Origin: Nissolia schottii | Taxonomy: Eukaryota; Streptophyta; Magnoliopsida; Fabales; Fabaceae | Assembly: GCA_003254905.1 (NCBI GenBank) | Contig: QANU01025522.1 | Coordinates: forward strand, 23,142-87,141 | Direction of reading: 5' to 3' | Length of the DNA stretch: 64,000 nt | Shown: positions 11,069 through 23,538 of the stretch, one piece after another | Position numbering within the stretch: the stretch's first letter is position 1 | Layout of the letters: every line of letters begins with the position of its first letter | Program-made: the position numbers and the translations under genes | The notes under the pieces: model-generated | The model's database searches: none | What the model was told of the DNA's origin: nothing | What the model saw: the letters and a program-made list of their open reading frames with translations, nothing else

Positions 11069-12700
11069 AATTAGTTTAATGGTATAACACAGATGCAGAT
11101 GCCCAAGCAGTGCTGAAGCTTGCCTAACTTGCAGTTGGATAGGGTTTAAACACCATCTCTCGAGTTTTTGAATTAATTCTCCCAATCTCATTGTGGCGTG
11201 CTCAACTGTGTGTGGGTATAAAATATTTATAATAATATCCTAATAATTTTAATGAGATCAAATTTCTAATTTTTAATACTTTCTAAACTCCTTTTAAAAT
11301 GTATAGAACTTTTAAGCTATATTCATGCGTCAATATTTACTAATTTGCTAATGATTCCTATTATTATAAATTATTTAGTATTTAAAATATTTTTTATTTA
11401 ATATTTAAAATATTTTTTACTTAGACTAAAAAAACTTTCAGATATAGTTTGGATACGCTTGGACACGGCTAATCATGAATTTTTTATTTAGACACTGTTG
11501 TACATGTGTAATATGTGTGTCGAACAAATGCCTTCATGTGTTAGTGTATGTGATGTGTTAGATATGGGACACGACAGTCTTAGGGTTTAGGGCACGCTTT
11601 ACGGTGCAGTTTAGGGTTTGGGGTTACTATTCACTGCACGCTTTACGCTGCGTTTAGGGTTACTATTCATAACACATTTGCGTTTTGGCGTCCGGTTCAA
11701 ATTTTCAAAACAGGGCCCTTTTTTCGGCGCGATTTGGGCCACTGTGAGGGGTCGCGATTTTACTGTTCACGGATACTGTTCATCGACGGGATTTCACTGT
11801 TCATCAGCACTGTTCACGACACTGTTCACATTTTCGTCACTAAAGTTGACCGTTTTTATCAATTTCTCCCCAAATTTTTAAAATCATCAAAATTGTCTTC
11901 AAATTTAGTTTTGTGGAGACTTAACTCTAGGGACGAACTTGATGGACGTTAAGCAACTTCGAGAACAATTTTAATGATTTTAAAATTTTGGGGACGAAAT
12001 TAATAGAAGCTGTGAAATTCAGAGACGAAAATGATGATTTATTCCAAAAATAACTACAAATATATCAAGTTCATCAAATACCAATCCAATTTTTGAAATA
12101 AATGTTGTACTAACCAGGTCAAGAAGCGCCTATATATTTGTTTATCATCCGAGGGTAAAACTGACTACTTGTAATTCTGGTATAGCTTTCCAAACTCCAA
12201 AAGTGTCTCTTGTTAGAGAGGTTGATCGTAGTACAAATCACAAAGAAATAGATAACCAAGATAAATTCTCCTTGTCTTTCTACGAGAGTTCTTATATCTA
12301 TAAATTTTGGGTATTTTACTATCACACATTGTGATTAACTTGATCACTTGTTTATTGTTTTTTTTTTCTTCTTGTTATGCAGTTTCTTTTTATGGTTTGT
12401 GCCATGAATTTTATCATATTCCTACGTGTTTTTTTTTATAGATCAACTCCCACATTCCTACTTTGAGTTGTGAATATTTTTATTTTTTGGCGCATGGAAT
12501 ATTGTTTCACATTATCCTTTTGGTTTAGGCCTTTCGAGTTCAAGTGTTACTACTCAAATTCAATTTAGTACTTTGGGGCCCCACTTATGCAGGCCGAAGA
12601 GAACGGTGTCGGTAAAGGCTTGGACACAAGGGGTTAACAGGGTGGCCTTGTAACACCACACCAAGGGGTTCCATCCCCAAAAATAAGGGAATTAAATAAT
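11069..12700. other. intergenic, transposon-like debris
   Basis: No gene is visible. Phrases such as 'ttttggggacgaaatt' and 'cagagacgaaaatgatga' are typical of decayed plant transposons. The short repeats at 11580-11830 are listed separately. Confidence 0.45.
11580..11830 (+). repeat. TTTAGGG-like words and a CACTGTTCA cluster
   Basis: Three or four copies of GTTTAGGG/GGGTTTAGGG lie between 11580 and 11665. Five copies of ACTGTTCA follow between 11761 and 11829, spaced 9-16 bp. The local GC content is higher than the flanks. It is probably part of a retrotransposon rather than interstitial telomere, since the units are not contiguous. Confidence 0.55.
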
Positions 12701-12927
12701 GAGTTCTGCTACACGTACATCCTAAACCATACACCATACATACACTTCGTATTTATATACATAAAGTTTGTGTTTTAACACATGTAATATTTGTGCACTT
12801 AATTAAGTATAATTGGGAGTATCATTTACAAGTTTGTAATATTTGTGCACTCGTGATAATAAAGTTTGTGCATTATTAGTGGTGTATGTATGGGTGTATG
12901 AAATTAGGTGTACATGTATCATTTTTG
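12701..12927. mobile_element. 227-bp MITE with perfect 9-bp target duplication
   Basis: The element is flanked on both sides by TTAAATAAT (12692-12700 and 12928-12936), an exact 9-bp direct repeat. Its ends are imperfect inverted repeats: left TTCTGCTACACGTACA with CATACACCATACATACAC, right (reverse complement) AATGATACATGTACA with CATACACCCATACATACAC. The interior has several AGTTTGTG and ATTTGTGCA words and no coding capacity. A 9-bp TSD points to Mutator-like transposase mobilisation. Confidence 0.85.
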
Positions 12928-15283
12928 TTAAATAATTACTCTACTCTATTGTTTGAATATTTTCGTAATGGAGTAACATGAACTGATTTGCCATAATTAT
13001 AAATTTTTATTTTTATAAACCTCTGTAAAATTTGACATATCTTCGAATTGAAATTTACTAACATCTCATTTAGCCCTCTTATTCACCGTTAATCTTCGTG
13101 TAACATCTAATTAGGATCATAATGACTGCCAATAATTTAATAATCATTATTAGTCATTAATCAAAATATTATAATAACTTCCAAGTATTTAATATTATTT
13201 TTAATAACTTCTCAATCTTCTTCACTTTCATTCCGCTCTAAAAAGTTATTGACACTCACTAACTAAGAAAGGGAAGGGAAAGTTCATTCTAATCTAAACC
13301 TAAATGAGATAACAACGTTAACAACTACTTTATCAATTTAGAAAATATTTTAAATCAGGATTTTATCTGCTTATTTGTGAAAATTACACGGGGAGCATTA
13401 TTAAGCAATAAATATGCCACCAATAGTAATGACTTTTAAGAAAAGATATATTTTGGATAAATAAATGTGATTAGATGCAAGACTAATGTTTGAATTCTTA
13501 ACTTTAAGTCTATTAATTCTCTTAATCATCTTTAATCATACACTTGTCAAAATTTCATTGATTTTTATTTGAAATTTTGATTATTATATGGTTAAAAATA
13601 GTTTGGAGGATTAATAGGTCTAAAATTACGACTCTTAAACTCCACTATTGGATACATAAATGCTCTTACTCGTGCTCCATGCAAAACATCAAACCTCAAT
13701 CACACTCAGCATGGCTAATTTAAACTGCGAAAACTTTAAACAATTTGGTATTTTAGCCCCAAAATTTTCCAACCACGAACATGTCAAATACATCTTGGTA
13801 TGAGGATGAAACTTTTCTAAGGTAGAGAGACATACATGAAAAGAGTTGCATGAACTGAGAGGGAGCGAGAAAATTCGTACCTGGTAGAAGAAATGAGATA
13901 TGAGCATGAAAATGCTCGTGACAAGTGAAAGAAAAAGAAATCCTACAAAATAATTGGATGGATAAATACATAATTATCTATTTTAATTGTTTTTATTATT
14001 AGACTTAAATTAGGTTCTATCCCTAAACCCCTAAATGGTTTAGGGTGGAGTCACTTCCTGGCGACATATAAATTGTTGGAAAAAAAAATCACTCTATCTC
14101 AACAACAATAGAATATTGTTGATTTAATTGCTAGGTCTAGTATCTACAGCAACAACAACAATATAAATTGTGGGTAGACATACTATATATGGCAACAACT
14201 TTTTCAATTTCGCTAGTACAAGTGATAACTATGCCAACAATATTTATAGTCATTGCGAGGTCGCCGGCGGCGGCAAACCTAACCCCCCTCTCAGATGGTC
14301 TACTCTTTGTTCACTCTCTCTCGGCCTTTCTCTCTCAGCTCACTCTCTCTTTGTTTCTTTCCCTATCTCTCTCACTAAACACGTGTCGCATGTCTATTGG
14401 ACAGTCTCATTTGCTAAAGTGGGGTAAACATGTCGACAATATTACTTTGCGACCAATGGATCACAAGGTGAATCTAGACTGTCACGAGGGTGAAAAGTCA
14501 TCTAAAAATGATAATCGCACTACAGTAGCAAGAGTTCTATACGAATAGGATTGTGACATGGTTTAAAACTTGACAATAAAAGTATGATACGATTCAAAAA
14601 TAGTCTTTTGGGAGGGAAGGGTTATCAACAGATATCTCTCATAAAGAAGGTAACTTCCCATCTGACGTGGTACATGAAGGGTAATAACTACCCATCTTCA
14701 GAACTTGAAACGCATACGACGGACATGTGACTAGAAAACCGTTGCACGTACGTGTCATGCATACTGGCTTAATTGGCTTGGATTTTTCGGACCACAATAG
14801 GCCGAGTGGTAACCGTCGCCAGAGCAAGAAAATAACGTTTAGAGGCCCTGAAATTATATAAATAAAGGGCTCCGGGAATGAATTGGTGGTGGTTCATTAA
14901 TTACCAAATACTCACATAAGTCCCCAATTGGCAACGGCGGTACGTGGAAAATCAATGTATGTCACCTCCCCTTACTTTCCTGCATTTTACTTCTTGCTTC
15001 AGTAGGAGTAGTTCTTAGTTCCTAATTCTTTACTGCCTTTTCTTTTATCATTGCAAGTTTAATCCTTTGATTTCGCAAGGATATTGTATTGTAGAGTCAC
15101 TTTTTGGTGATCATCAATAAAATATTACAATTTCACTTCCTCACTTCTTGCATTCTAAATTCGTGCTCCTGTTCTTTACCTAGAACTCATAATTGCTTGT
15201 CCCGTCTTTAAATAATCTTTTGCTTTTGTGCCAAGTAATTAATTCCCCGTTGTGTAAAATAGAACCCCGATTTTCAATCAGCC
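12928..15283. other. intergenic, no firm gene
   Basis: AT-rich. A moderately open stretch at 14168-14548 contains CT-rich 'ctctctctc' and translates to low-complexity Leu/Ser, without homology that I can recognise. The region 14880-15283 could hold the 5' UTR of the weak gene that follows. Confidence 0.4.
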
Positions 15284-15662
15284 ATGGAAACGCAATCATA
15301 TTATTCTCGTGGTCTTGGAGGTGGAGTTAGACCACAGAAGGAAAGATTGGATACTCGCTTTCTAGAACAGTTTCAAGAAGAACGTGTTGAGCGTGAAAGA
15401 TTAGAAACCAGAGTGAAGGAGTTTGAGGCTCATCTCAAAGCAGAGCGTAAACAAAGAGAAGAAATGATGCAAAAGATTGAGAGGGAATTCAATGAAAGGG
15501 TTAACGCACAGATTGAACAAAAATTTGCTACAATGTTTCTAAAGTTCCAAGCTTCTTCAGTAAGTATGAATCTGGTTGACATATAAAATGAATTTGATTA
15601 GCTCTTTATATGAGTAACTAAACACTTACTTTTGTACTCAATGATCGCAGGTGGGCAAGTGA
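15284..15662 (+). CDS. coiled-coil protein fragment, possibly transposase-associated
   Basis: ATG 15284 opens 92 codons rich in Glu, Arg, Lys and Gln (EERVERERLETRVKEFEAHL, KAERKQREEMMQKIEREF), a strong coiled-coil pattern over residues 25-80. A consensus donor (TTCA|GTAAGT) ends exon 1 at 15559. An acceptor (ATCGCAG) at 15650 would join three more codons and a TGA ending at 15662, giving 95 residues. C-terminal coiled coils of this kind are found in plant transposase proteins of the Ptta/En/Spm (CACTA) type, but the catalytic part is absent and the family call is inference. It may be a decayed transposon fragment rather than a working gene. Confidence 0.35.
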
Positions 15663-16133
15663 TGATGCATGGTAAATGCATTGAGCAAATGCCTAAGACT
15701 GCATTTTGCAAAAGACAAGTTCCACAAGATTTTAAGTTTTACCAATCCAAACAAGGTTCCAACTAACATGGTGTGGGTACCTGTAGGGACCAAATTGGTC
15801 ACTCCTTAAAAAATTTAAAAAATTGAATGAAGTTACACTTTTATCCTTTTGATTTTTATTTTTATATTTTCCTCTCCCTTTCTCATCCTCAATTCTCTCT
15901 CACGCCATTTACCAAGATCCCACCGCACACCCCCTTCCTTACCGTTGTTGGTGCCATGACCATCGGCGCCATCGCAAGATGGCCCTTCCTCCACTGCCGA
16001 CAACCCCTCCGCAGAAGGGAGAGACAAACGCCGCAAAAGGAAAAAAAGGAAAAGAAGAAGCGACGACAGCAAATCGGTGTCGCAGAGAGTGCGTGTGAGT
16101 GCATGTTGACTGATGCAGAGATGCCCCACTGCC

Positions 16134-16180
<47 letters not shown>

Positions 16181-16434
16181 CCGTTAGAACTAAAATAAAA
16201 TAATATAATATCTTTATTATATCATAAATTAATTTAGATTTAATTATCTGTAGATCTAATTTGATTTAGAATTAGTTTCGTTGATTCTGTTGTGGATCTA
16301 TAAATTGACATTACTTTATTATATCTATTGCACAATTCTCATAATACAATTCTGTTATTTCTTGTTCTTTATATTTTTTCTGTAGTGTTTGTTGTGTTCC
16401 TTTGTTAGTTTTATTAAGATGTTTAACAATATAN

Positions 16435-16470
<36 letters not shown>

Positions 16471-19400
16471 TTGACAAAAATCTTAAAACATTGGATTTAT
16501 GTCTCTTTTTAAATATATATTTTTGATTTAGTACAAATTTAATTGACATGGAGTTCCATTCTAGTGAACTTTGTTTAGTGTCAGTGACTTTATCTTTTAT
16601 GGGCATCGTCATCTAAATGTGCCTCTTCTATCTGCATTTGGTTTGATTAATAAAATCCATGAAGTATTTGGGAAAAAAAATTGACGTGAGACTCTTTATA
16701 TCTCGAAACCCAACAATAACTCTCAACAAACCCCACGTTGTCTTGGGTAGTGTATGTTCTGAGAGTAAGAAAGTTACAAATTTCCCGTTACAGTATTCTG
16801 GTTATGTAAACAGAGGTACCTTATTATGGTTATGTAAACATGGGTAACTTATAATAAGGACTAAATTATTTATCTTAATACGGAGGCTATTTTCTGTTCA
16901 TAACTTTAGTCGTATTATCAAGTTTCACGTTATTTAGGTATAAGGTCTAAATAATTTTTATTATATCAAAATAAGTTTTCTTATCTTAAGTTAACTTTTA
17001 GAGTCAAGTTAGCTAAAATGAATGGACTACCTGTAGATGATCACTCCTACAAACTTCACACACCAAAAATATCAAATCTCACATTATTTAGAGATAAGAT
17101 TTAAATAATTTTTATAATATCAAGACGACCTTTCTTCTTCTTTAACTAACTTTTGAGATTCAATTAAGATACTCGTTATCACCTTAATTAGTTGGGGCTG
17201 CAGTGGATCGAGATTCTTGTTCTTATCTTTCTTTCCACATCTAATCATAATTTTGGGGTCTCTGGCTTTGGGGCACTGCATGCGCCTCTGCTTGCTTATT
17301 CATAGAATCAGTTTGACTTCCTCTCAAGTTTAGGATACGAGGGTTTGCACTACGCACTCCAATCAGTTAGTTTTTTTAAAATGTAGTTGTATACTCGTAT
17401 GTACATAAAGCTAGTGGCACTAGTTATGGACGACTCCCTAAATCATAACGAGTGTATGTTACACGTGAGGATTAGGCTTTATGAGTCAAATTGACTTGCA
17501 CCTTTATGCATAAAATATTAATAAAATATTAATAGAGAAGGAATAATAAAGAGTTTAATTTTGATGTACTCTCATTAAAAAATAATGTATCATTTAATCA
17601 TATATTGTTATATGTACATGAGACTTTTGAGTTAATGATCATAAAAGTCATTTTTGTTAATGAGTCAAAACATAACTTCGCAATTGAACTCAATCACAAA
17701 TTTGATCCTGCTTTATGCCCCAGGAGTTAATGTTACTAATTTAAACTACTTTTTAAGCCGCCATTACTTCAAACAATATTGTAATGAGGTCATTTCACTA
17801 TGCTTGCTTGTACCACTTGAAAATTAATCACTATGCTTGCTTGCCCCACTTGAAAATTAACACTTAGATGTTCACTAGTGTGAATATAATCTTTATTGCT
17901 GTGCCACTTTCTCCTGGAATGCTTACTGGCGTGTTGATTTGATATACTCAATTTTGGGCCTGCAAGATGTAGTAGAACTTAGTGGTGGAGTTAGCTTCCA
18001 CACACACATAGTTTGTGACGACCCATTATTGTATTATTATTATTATTATGAAAGGATAGATAATTTCCGCTAGTGGAGACGTTGCCAAAAATGGGTTTGA
18101 CTCAGTGCAGTTCTAATTAATAAGCCTCATCTTCTTGTGATTCATTGGTAAAATCCATTATTTTGATTAGTCTTCTCTGTTTCATGGTATGGCAGACTCA
18201 ATCAAAACTGGAACATTCAAATCTGGCGATGATAGTGGAACATCATTGTTTCCATCATGTATGTTCATGAATGAAAAAACAAAAGCATGTGAAGGTAACA
18301 TTTTTGAACGGTTGACAATGCCGTTGACAATGCCAACATGTTTGACCAACACCCTATGCACATGGTTGTTGATTTCTGATACTGTGGCCTTAACAGTTCT
18401 TTAAATTTTTCTGTAAGAAGTTGTATGATTCATTGATTTTAAAAGTTATAACTTGCGATATTCGTTACAACAATGTTTAAACGGGACAAGAATTTTTGCG
18501 GAAACTGATTACATGTCGTGAGGAGTTGAGTAGTGCTCTATGTTATCTTAACAAATCTTTTAGTAATCAAATTGTTGAAGTAACCAACTTGCAAGAAGTT
18601 TAGAGATTTGTGGATAATTTAAGCTTATAATACGCCTTTTTACAAATATTGCATTGAAAAATATTAATTTATCACATTAGATCATATGACACACTAATAT
18701 GTTATATTAAATTATGAAATGATGACAAAATTCAATGAATTTAATTTTAAAAAATTGTCAAAAATATAAAAAATATTAGTAAGAAAAAACATTTACCCTA
18801 TAAAGCATGTGAAAAACCACCTAATTAAAAACTCTGCCAACAGCAAAATATGTGACATGAACGTATAGTTGCTCTGCGTGTGATGAAAGCAAAGCATTAA
18901 ATTCTCCGTCCACAGATAACTGGCACTCTTACTTGCAGCACTAAGCTTTCATAGTATGATCAAACATAGTGTGAAAAGAGTGACAGTTGCACTAAAAACC
19001 ACAGTAGATATCCTCTGGTGGTACTGGCAATTAACCTTCAAATTTTACAGAGTAGTAACATTCTTGTGTCTTTTTCTCATAGTCCTTGAAGTAACTCAAG
19101 TCACTAAGTAAGTACATAAATCCTAGTGGAAAATTGGTAATCCAGAAACAAGAACACCATGCAACTTCATGTTCATTAATCTTGGTATTGCATTCAGCTT
19201 CAGGTTATAGTGATGAATTGATGAGGCTTGGCGCTCTAGTTGTAGGTTAGTTTTTCGCATGTCCAAATTCCTCATTCAAATTGTATTGGAACGAGCCATA
19301 TCCCAATTCATGTTTCCCAAATTAACTAGTAATCTTTTAAAAATACTTGATAGCTCAAATAATTTGTCGTGAAAGGATTGTGTGAACAATGGAGAATAGT

Positions 19401-19844
19401 TTTTTTTTTTTTTTTGTGGTTTTGAAATTATTCAATTTTTGTCTCTCTTCCTTAGTATCCACTACTATCCTTGAATATTGGTCATATATTGCCGTTGCAC
19501 TAAGAACCATAGCTCATTTATTTTAATTTTCTTCTCAACGGTGTCACTGACATGACATGAGTACTATTGAAATTGATGCACCAGAATTTGCCATGGAAAC
19601 ACATGGTCAAAAGCATTTTATTAGATCAATTTGCATTTGCTCTAAGATGCAAAATCTTGGTTACATAGTTACTATACTACCAAACAACAGAAGTCTCTTG
19701 AAATCACAATTTTATACTTTGGTTACACTGCACCCTACATTGACTCTGTAGCTTTCTCTGAAACAAATTAGCAACTTCGTTGACGATGTCGTTTATTGTA
19801 TAGTACTACGTATGTAAGCCTTGACATTTGAACTCTGAATGTCG
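15663..19844. other. intergenic, repeats only
   Basis: About 4 kb with no supportable gene. It holds two dinucleotide runs (16137-16180 and about 16435-16467, the second next to an N at 16434) and a tandem duplication of about 36 bp near 17796-17866 (core CACTATGCTTGCTTG). A 71-codon ORF at 18189 and a 64-codon ORF at 19557 have no recognisable content. Confidence 0.45.
16137..16180. repeat. compound (AT)n(GT)n microsatellite
   Basis: About 12 AT units are followed directly by about 9 GT units. Confidence 0.95.
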
Positions 19845-20841
19845 TCATATCCTGCATGAACAGCAATGAAATTAACTAATTTGATAAAATTGATGAAATC
19901 ACGAAAACATTGGTGAAAGGATATGATAACATTTTTGTTAATAGAAATCAAATATAATCTGAAACTTACTGGGCATATTCGATGTTGATTTTGGCGTTGG
20001 GGAAGCGCGAGATGGTTGCAAAGGCATCAGTTGACATTTGCAATGTGGAGGGGCAGGGCGACGCTTTACATAAATCAACAACTTTGACATCTATGCTGCC
20101 ACCTTTGCATGGCCTATTGTTCCCACTCACACACCTGATCTTGTAACGCCTTCCGCACGCTGCGCCGTTGTCCCACAGCCCTTCGTTCACCGCCACGAAC
20201 AGATTCCCCGGCGGAAACTGCTGCTTCCTATTCCCATCACAAGCAGTGGCTGCATAAAGGTGCCAACAAATTTCAAAAAAAATTAAGGTTAACACAAATT
20301 AATACTACATTAATATTTTATTTCATGTTGACAGATTTTTTTTTATAGATAAAACGCTTAAACCAATCCAAAGAAAGGGCAAGAAAAAAAATACAGAGAA
20401 ACAAATCAAATTGTTCACAAGAAAATAATGTAGAAGCAAAACAATAAAGCAAAAAGTGAGCAACCCATAGATATTAACCTTAATCCCTTTGACATTGCCA
20501 TCAAAATAAAAATCAGAGAAACATAAAAAAAAAAAAAAGCAATATCACAAACACATGTCGAAAGAGAGAATAATCAACCTAGTATTTGATGTTGACAGGA
20601 GAAAATTTACAACCCTAAAAAAATTAAAAATTTGATAATCAAATTGAAATAGAGATTGTAATTACTAGTATTGTATATATATTATTGGTGTACATCTAGA
20701 TATTACAGCAATTAAGAAGCGAATTGTGTTCTCACGTATGTATGGGGGTCCATAAGAAGTGGCGGTACCAACATCTCCAAGAACTATGCTCACTTGTATG
20801 AGAAATAGGGTTGAAAAGATTGCAAAGGGAAAGAGCCTCAT
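19845..20841 (-). CDS. EG45-like / plant natriuretic peptide-like secreted protein
   Basis: Exons on the minus strand: 20841-20736, 20249-19970 and 19851-19845, giving 130 residues and a TGA. Exon 1 encodes a signal peptide (MRLFPFAIFSTLFLIQVSIVLG, cleavage likely near residue 22) and the start of a double-psi beta-barrel like that of expansin domain 1. Exon 1 ends in C before GTGAGA; exon 2 begins CCACTGCTTGTGAT after TTTATGCAG, restoring the family phrase GPPYIPTACDGN. Exon 2 holds CGRRYKIRC and DVKVVDLC and six cysteines in all. The expansin catalytic C-terminal domain is absent, as in the PNP/EG45 family. Exon 2 would read into TAA after Q, but the site is CA|GTAAGT; an acceptor (TTCATGCAG) followed by G ATA TGA gives the usual family ending with Ile. 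These proteins act in the apoplast, with roles in water/ion balance and stress proposed for PNP-A. Confidence 0.85.
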
Positions 20842-20911
20842 GATGATGATTCTGGCAAAGGAAACCCTAATTCGATTTTGCTTGATGGTAATGTGTGTCC
20901 CAAGAGTTCTC

Positions 20912-20923
20912 AATTTATATAGC
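20912..20923 (-). promoter_or_regulatory. TATA box of the EG45-like gene
   Basis: The minus strand reads GGCTATATAAATTG about 75 bp upstream of the start codon, the right distance for a plant TATA box with a short 5' UTR. Confidence 0.65.
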
Positions 20924-22244
20924 CTTCAAGGCTGCTTTGCCATCTAACTAACTTTTCATATTTATCCCAATGGGCTAGCATTAGAACAAAAATTAATCAT
21001 TACTTCTACGAATATAAATTAATCGCGTGACACTATCGTTCAGATTAATTTAAAACTATAGAATTTGAGCTTTATGGGATTTTTGTGGCCAAGAGCTTTC
21101 CCATTTCATTGTGTTAAATGATAAACTGCATAAGGGATAACGACAAGCCATTAAAATACAAAATGACAGTTTGTGTGAATGCAAAATAAGACGGAAAAAA
21201 CACGTCATTGTATTTGTATTATCCGTTATTTATTAATTATATAAGTTATTATTCATTATTTATTACATTAATTATGTAAGTTTTATAAAAAAAAATTATG
21301 TAAGTTATTTATTTACCAAAAAGAAAATATGTAAGTTATTATTCATTATATATATTACATTAATTATATAAGTTATTATTCATTATTTATTCCATTAGTT
21401 ATATACTATAAGTTTATATTACGTATATTAGTGATGTCATTGTCATAAATCAACCCTCCCAACCGATTAAGTTGTTAAGTATGTTGGATTTAAAGGTACT
21501 CTTTAAGCTAACTTTGCTGTGAGCTCCTTTATAACCGTTGAGGTCAACGTTATTGATAAGTTACCTTACCTTTTAACACTTGACCCAAGTTAAGACAAAG
21601 CATGCTTAATTTGGTCTATCTCTTCTTCTTTCCTCTTCTAAAACCGTGCTGTTATCGAGGTCAGCCCCACGATCTCCACCACTAATTTGAGATCCGAGAT
21701 CTAGTTGCTCTCTTTGTTAAAGATTACATGTGGACGAGTTTTTGAGGAGATCCATATATAATATAAAAAGAAATCCCGTCGAGGCATTTTCACCGAGCAA
21801 TGACTCTGAGTATAGTGGAGATAAACTCTTAAGGATAGAGTACTTGCATGATTTGTGATATCATCGTTAAATCTCATTTTTGTTTTTTCACTGTTTCTAA
21901 TTTTAGGGTTTGTGTTTTTCCCTAATCCAATTTTTGGTTTCCCATTTTACCTTTTGCCAATTAATTAAAATACTCCATCATCCACGCGATTTTCACAACA
22001 AAGTAAATACATACATGAATTATTTTGTATATCTAACATGCGTCTCAAACAAGTGTAAGTTGTAGTATAACCTATTTAATTATAAAAAACTAATTTTGTA
22101 TTATGAATTGTTTGTCTCAAGAACTTAAATTGATAGGAGGTAGAAGCACATGAATGATTTTTATATGTTATAGCTTATTAATAAATATTAAATGATATAA
22201 TCCTTTTACTAGAATAATATCTAAAAAGTTGTTGTGAATGGGAT
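20924..22244. other. intergenic with a local tandem array
   Basis: Between about 21225 and 21420 four to five imperfect copies of a roughly 35-bp unit (TTATTCATTATTTATTACAT ... TAATTATATAAG) occur in tandem. The rest shows no gene. Confidence 0.5.
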
Positions 22245-22708
22245 TAGGGTTACACATGGGTTCGGTAGACCCGACTACCCGAGAAATCTGACCTAATCCA
22301 GTTATATATTTTTGGGTCAGGTAGTCAGGTTAATTTGGGTAAAATCTAATCAAATCAACCTCTAATTTGATCAGGTTGCGGATTTTAAAAATGAACCCGA
22401 TTAAGTTTTTTATTTTATTTTATTTTATACATTAAAGTAAGAGAAAAATACACACTATAAAAGACTTAATTTTGTTTTACCTTTTCATTTAAACACACAA
22501 TTTTTTTTCTATTTGTTAATTTTCATTTTTTATTTTTAAAAATACAAAATAAATAGATAATCTGAGTATTCGAACTAATCCGTTTATAGTTAGGTCGGGT
22601 CAAATTTGACCAAATAAAATTACATAACTGACCCAACCCATAAAATTTTGATTGAGTGGTTTCTTTTCTTTTTTTTTCCCCCCAAAACCTGACTGGTGTC
22701 CACCGCTA
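22245..22708. mobile_element. non-autonomous hAT-type element, 464 bp, perfect 8-bp TSD
   Basis: The element is bounded by exact copies of AATGGGAT (22237-22244 and 22709-22716). Ends are TAGGGTTACACATGGGTTCGG and, on the reverse strand, TAGCGGTGGACACCAGTCAGG, the TAG-N-G type ends of plant hAT elements. Inside are many GGGTC/GACCC words that make a loose internal palindrome. There is no coding capacity. Confidence 0.88.
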
Positions 22709-22716
22709 AATGGGAT

Positions 22717-23538
22717 AGTTTGAGATGCATACATCCAATTTGTTGTGTAAGCATGTTGCGGGGTCATGATATGTCCATTATAATGTCACCTTTTTTTGAA
22801 TGAGAAAATTAGAGCGGTGACGCTCTACAACATGGAAAGGGAATTTATAATTGTTTTTTATATATTATATGTAAAAGACGGCTAATGTGGATTATGGAGA
22901 AAGCAAAAAACCTTTTCGTGCGTGCCAATAGGCGGTAGCTTGCACTCAATTCAATTCTATGGAATGCTAAATGAATAATCTTTTGTCTAAATTATAAGTA
23001 GTATCTGAAAAGTCTGTGAGACCCTGATTATTTTAGCTTGACCCGAGTCAATCCATTTTCATGATAAAACTCTCTCCATACTAATTTTATTTGTTTATGA
23101 AACTCAAAGCTAAAACTTTGTTACATGGTATATGATGCACCACAATTTACCCATATATTTTAGTCCTTCTTTTAAAGAGAAAAAATGTTTTATTCGTTCA
23201 TAAAGAAATTTAACAACACTTATAAATTAAAGAAGATACATTAGATCTAAATTTAGTAAGAGATAATAACATTTTGTATATTTAGTATTTAATTATGTTT
23301 CTTTTCCGAGTATTATCAATGTTTAAGTATCTTTTATATCGAAGACCAATATGAAAAGTGTTGTAGTGTGAAAAATGAAAAATGTATTAGATCTCTTTTC
23401 ATCGTAAATCTGAACATCTTTTTATCTCTAATACCCTAAAAAAAGTATTCACAAGGGACCAAAACACACACAATGAGATTAACACAACCATAAATGAGAC
23501 GACAACAACAAAAGAAAATTCGTTCAACGAAATTTAAT
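22717..23538. other. intergenic, no gene seen
   Basis: AT-rich DNA between two transposons. No reading frame or repeat of note was identified. Confidence 0.45.

Noticed and set aside
10184..11191. Three long open frames at 10184-11191
   Set aside because: They consist almost wholly of N bases from the assembly gap.
15827..16198. 123-codon frame with a Lys/Arg-rich middle
   Set aside because: It runs through a compound AT/GT microsatellite (IYIYIYVCVCV) and lacks any family pattern.
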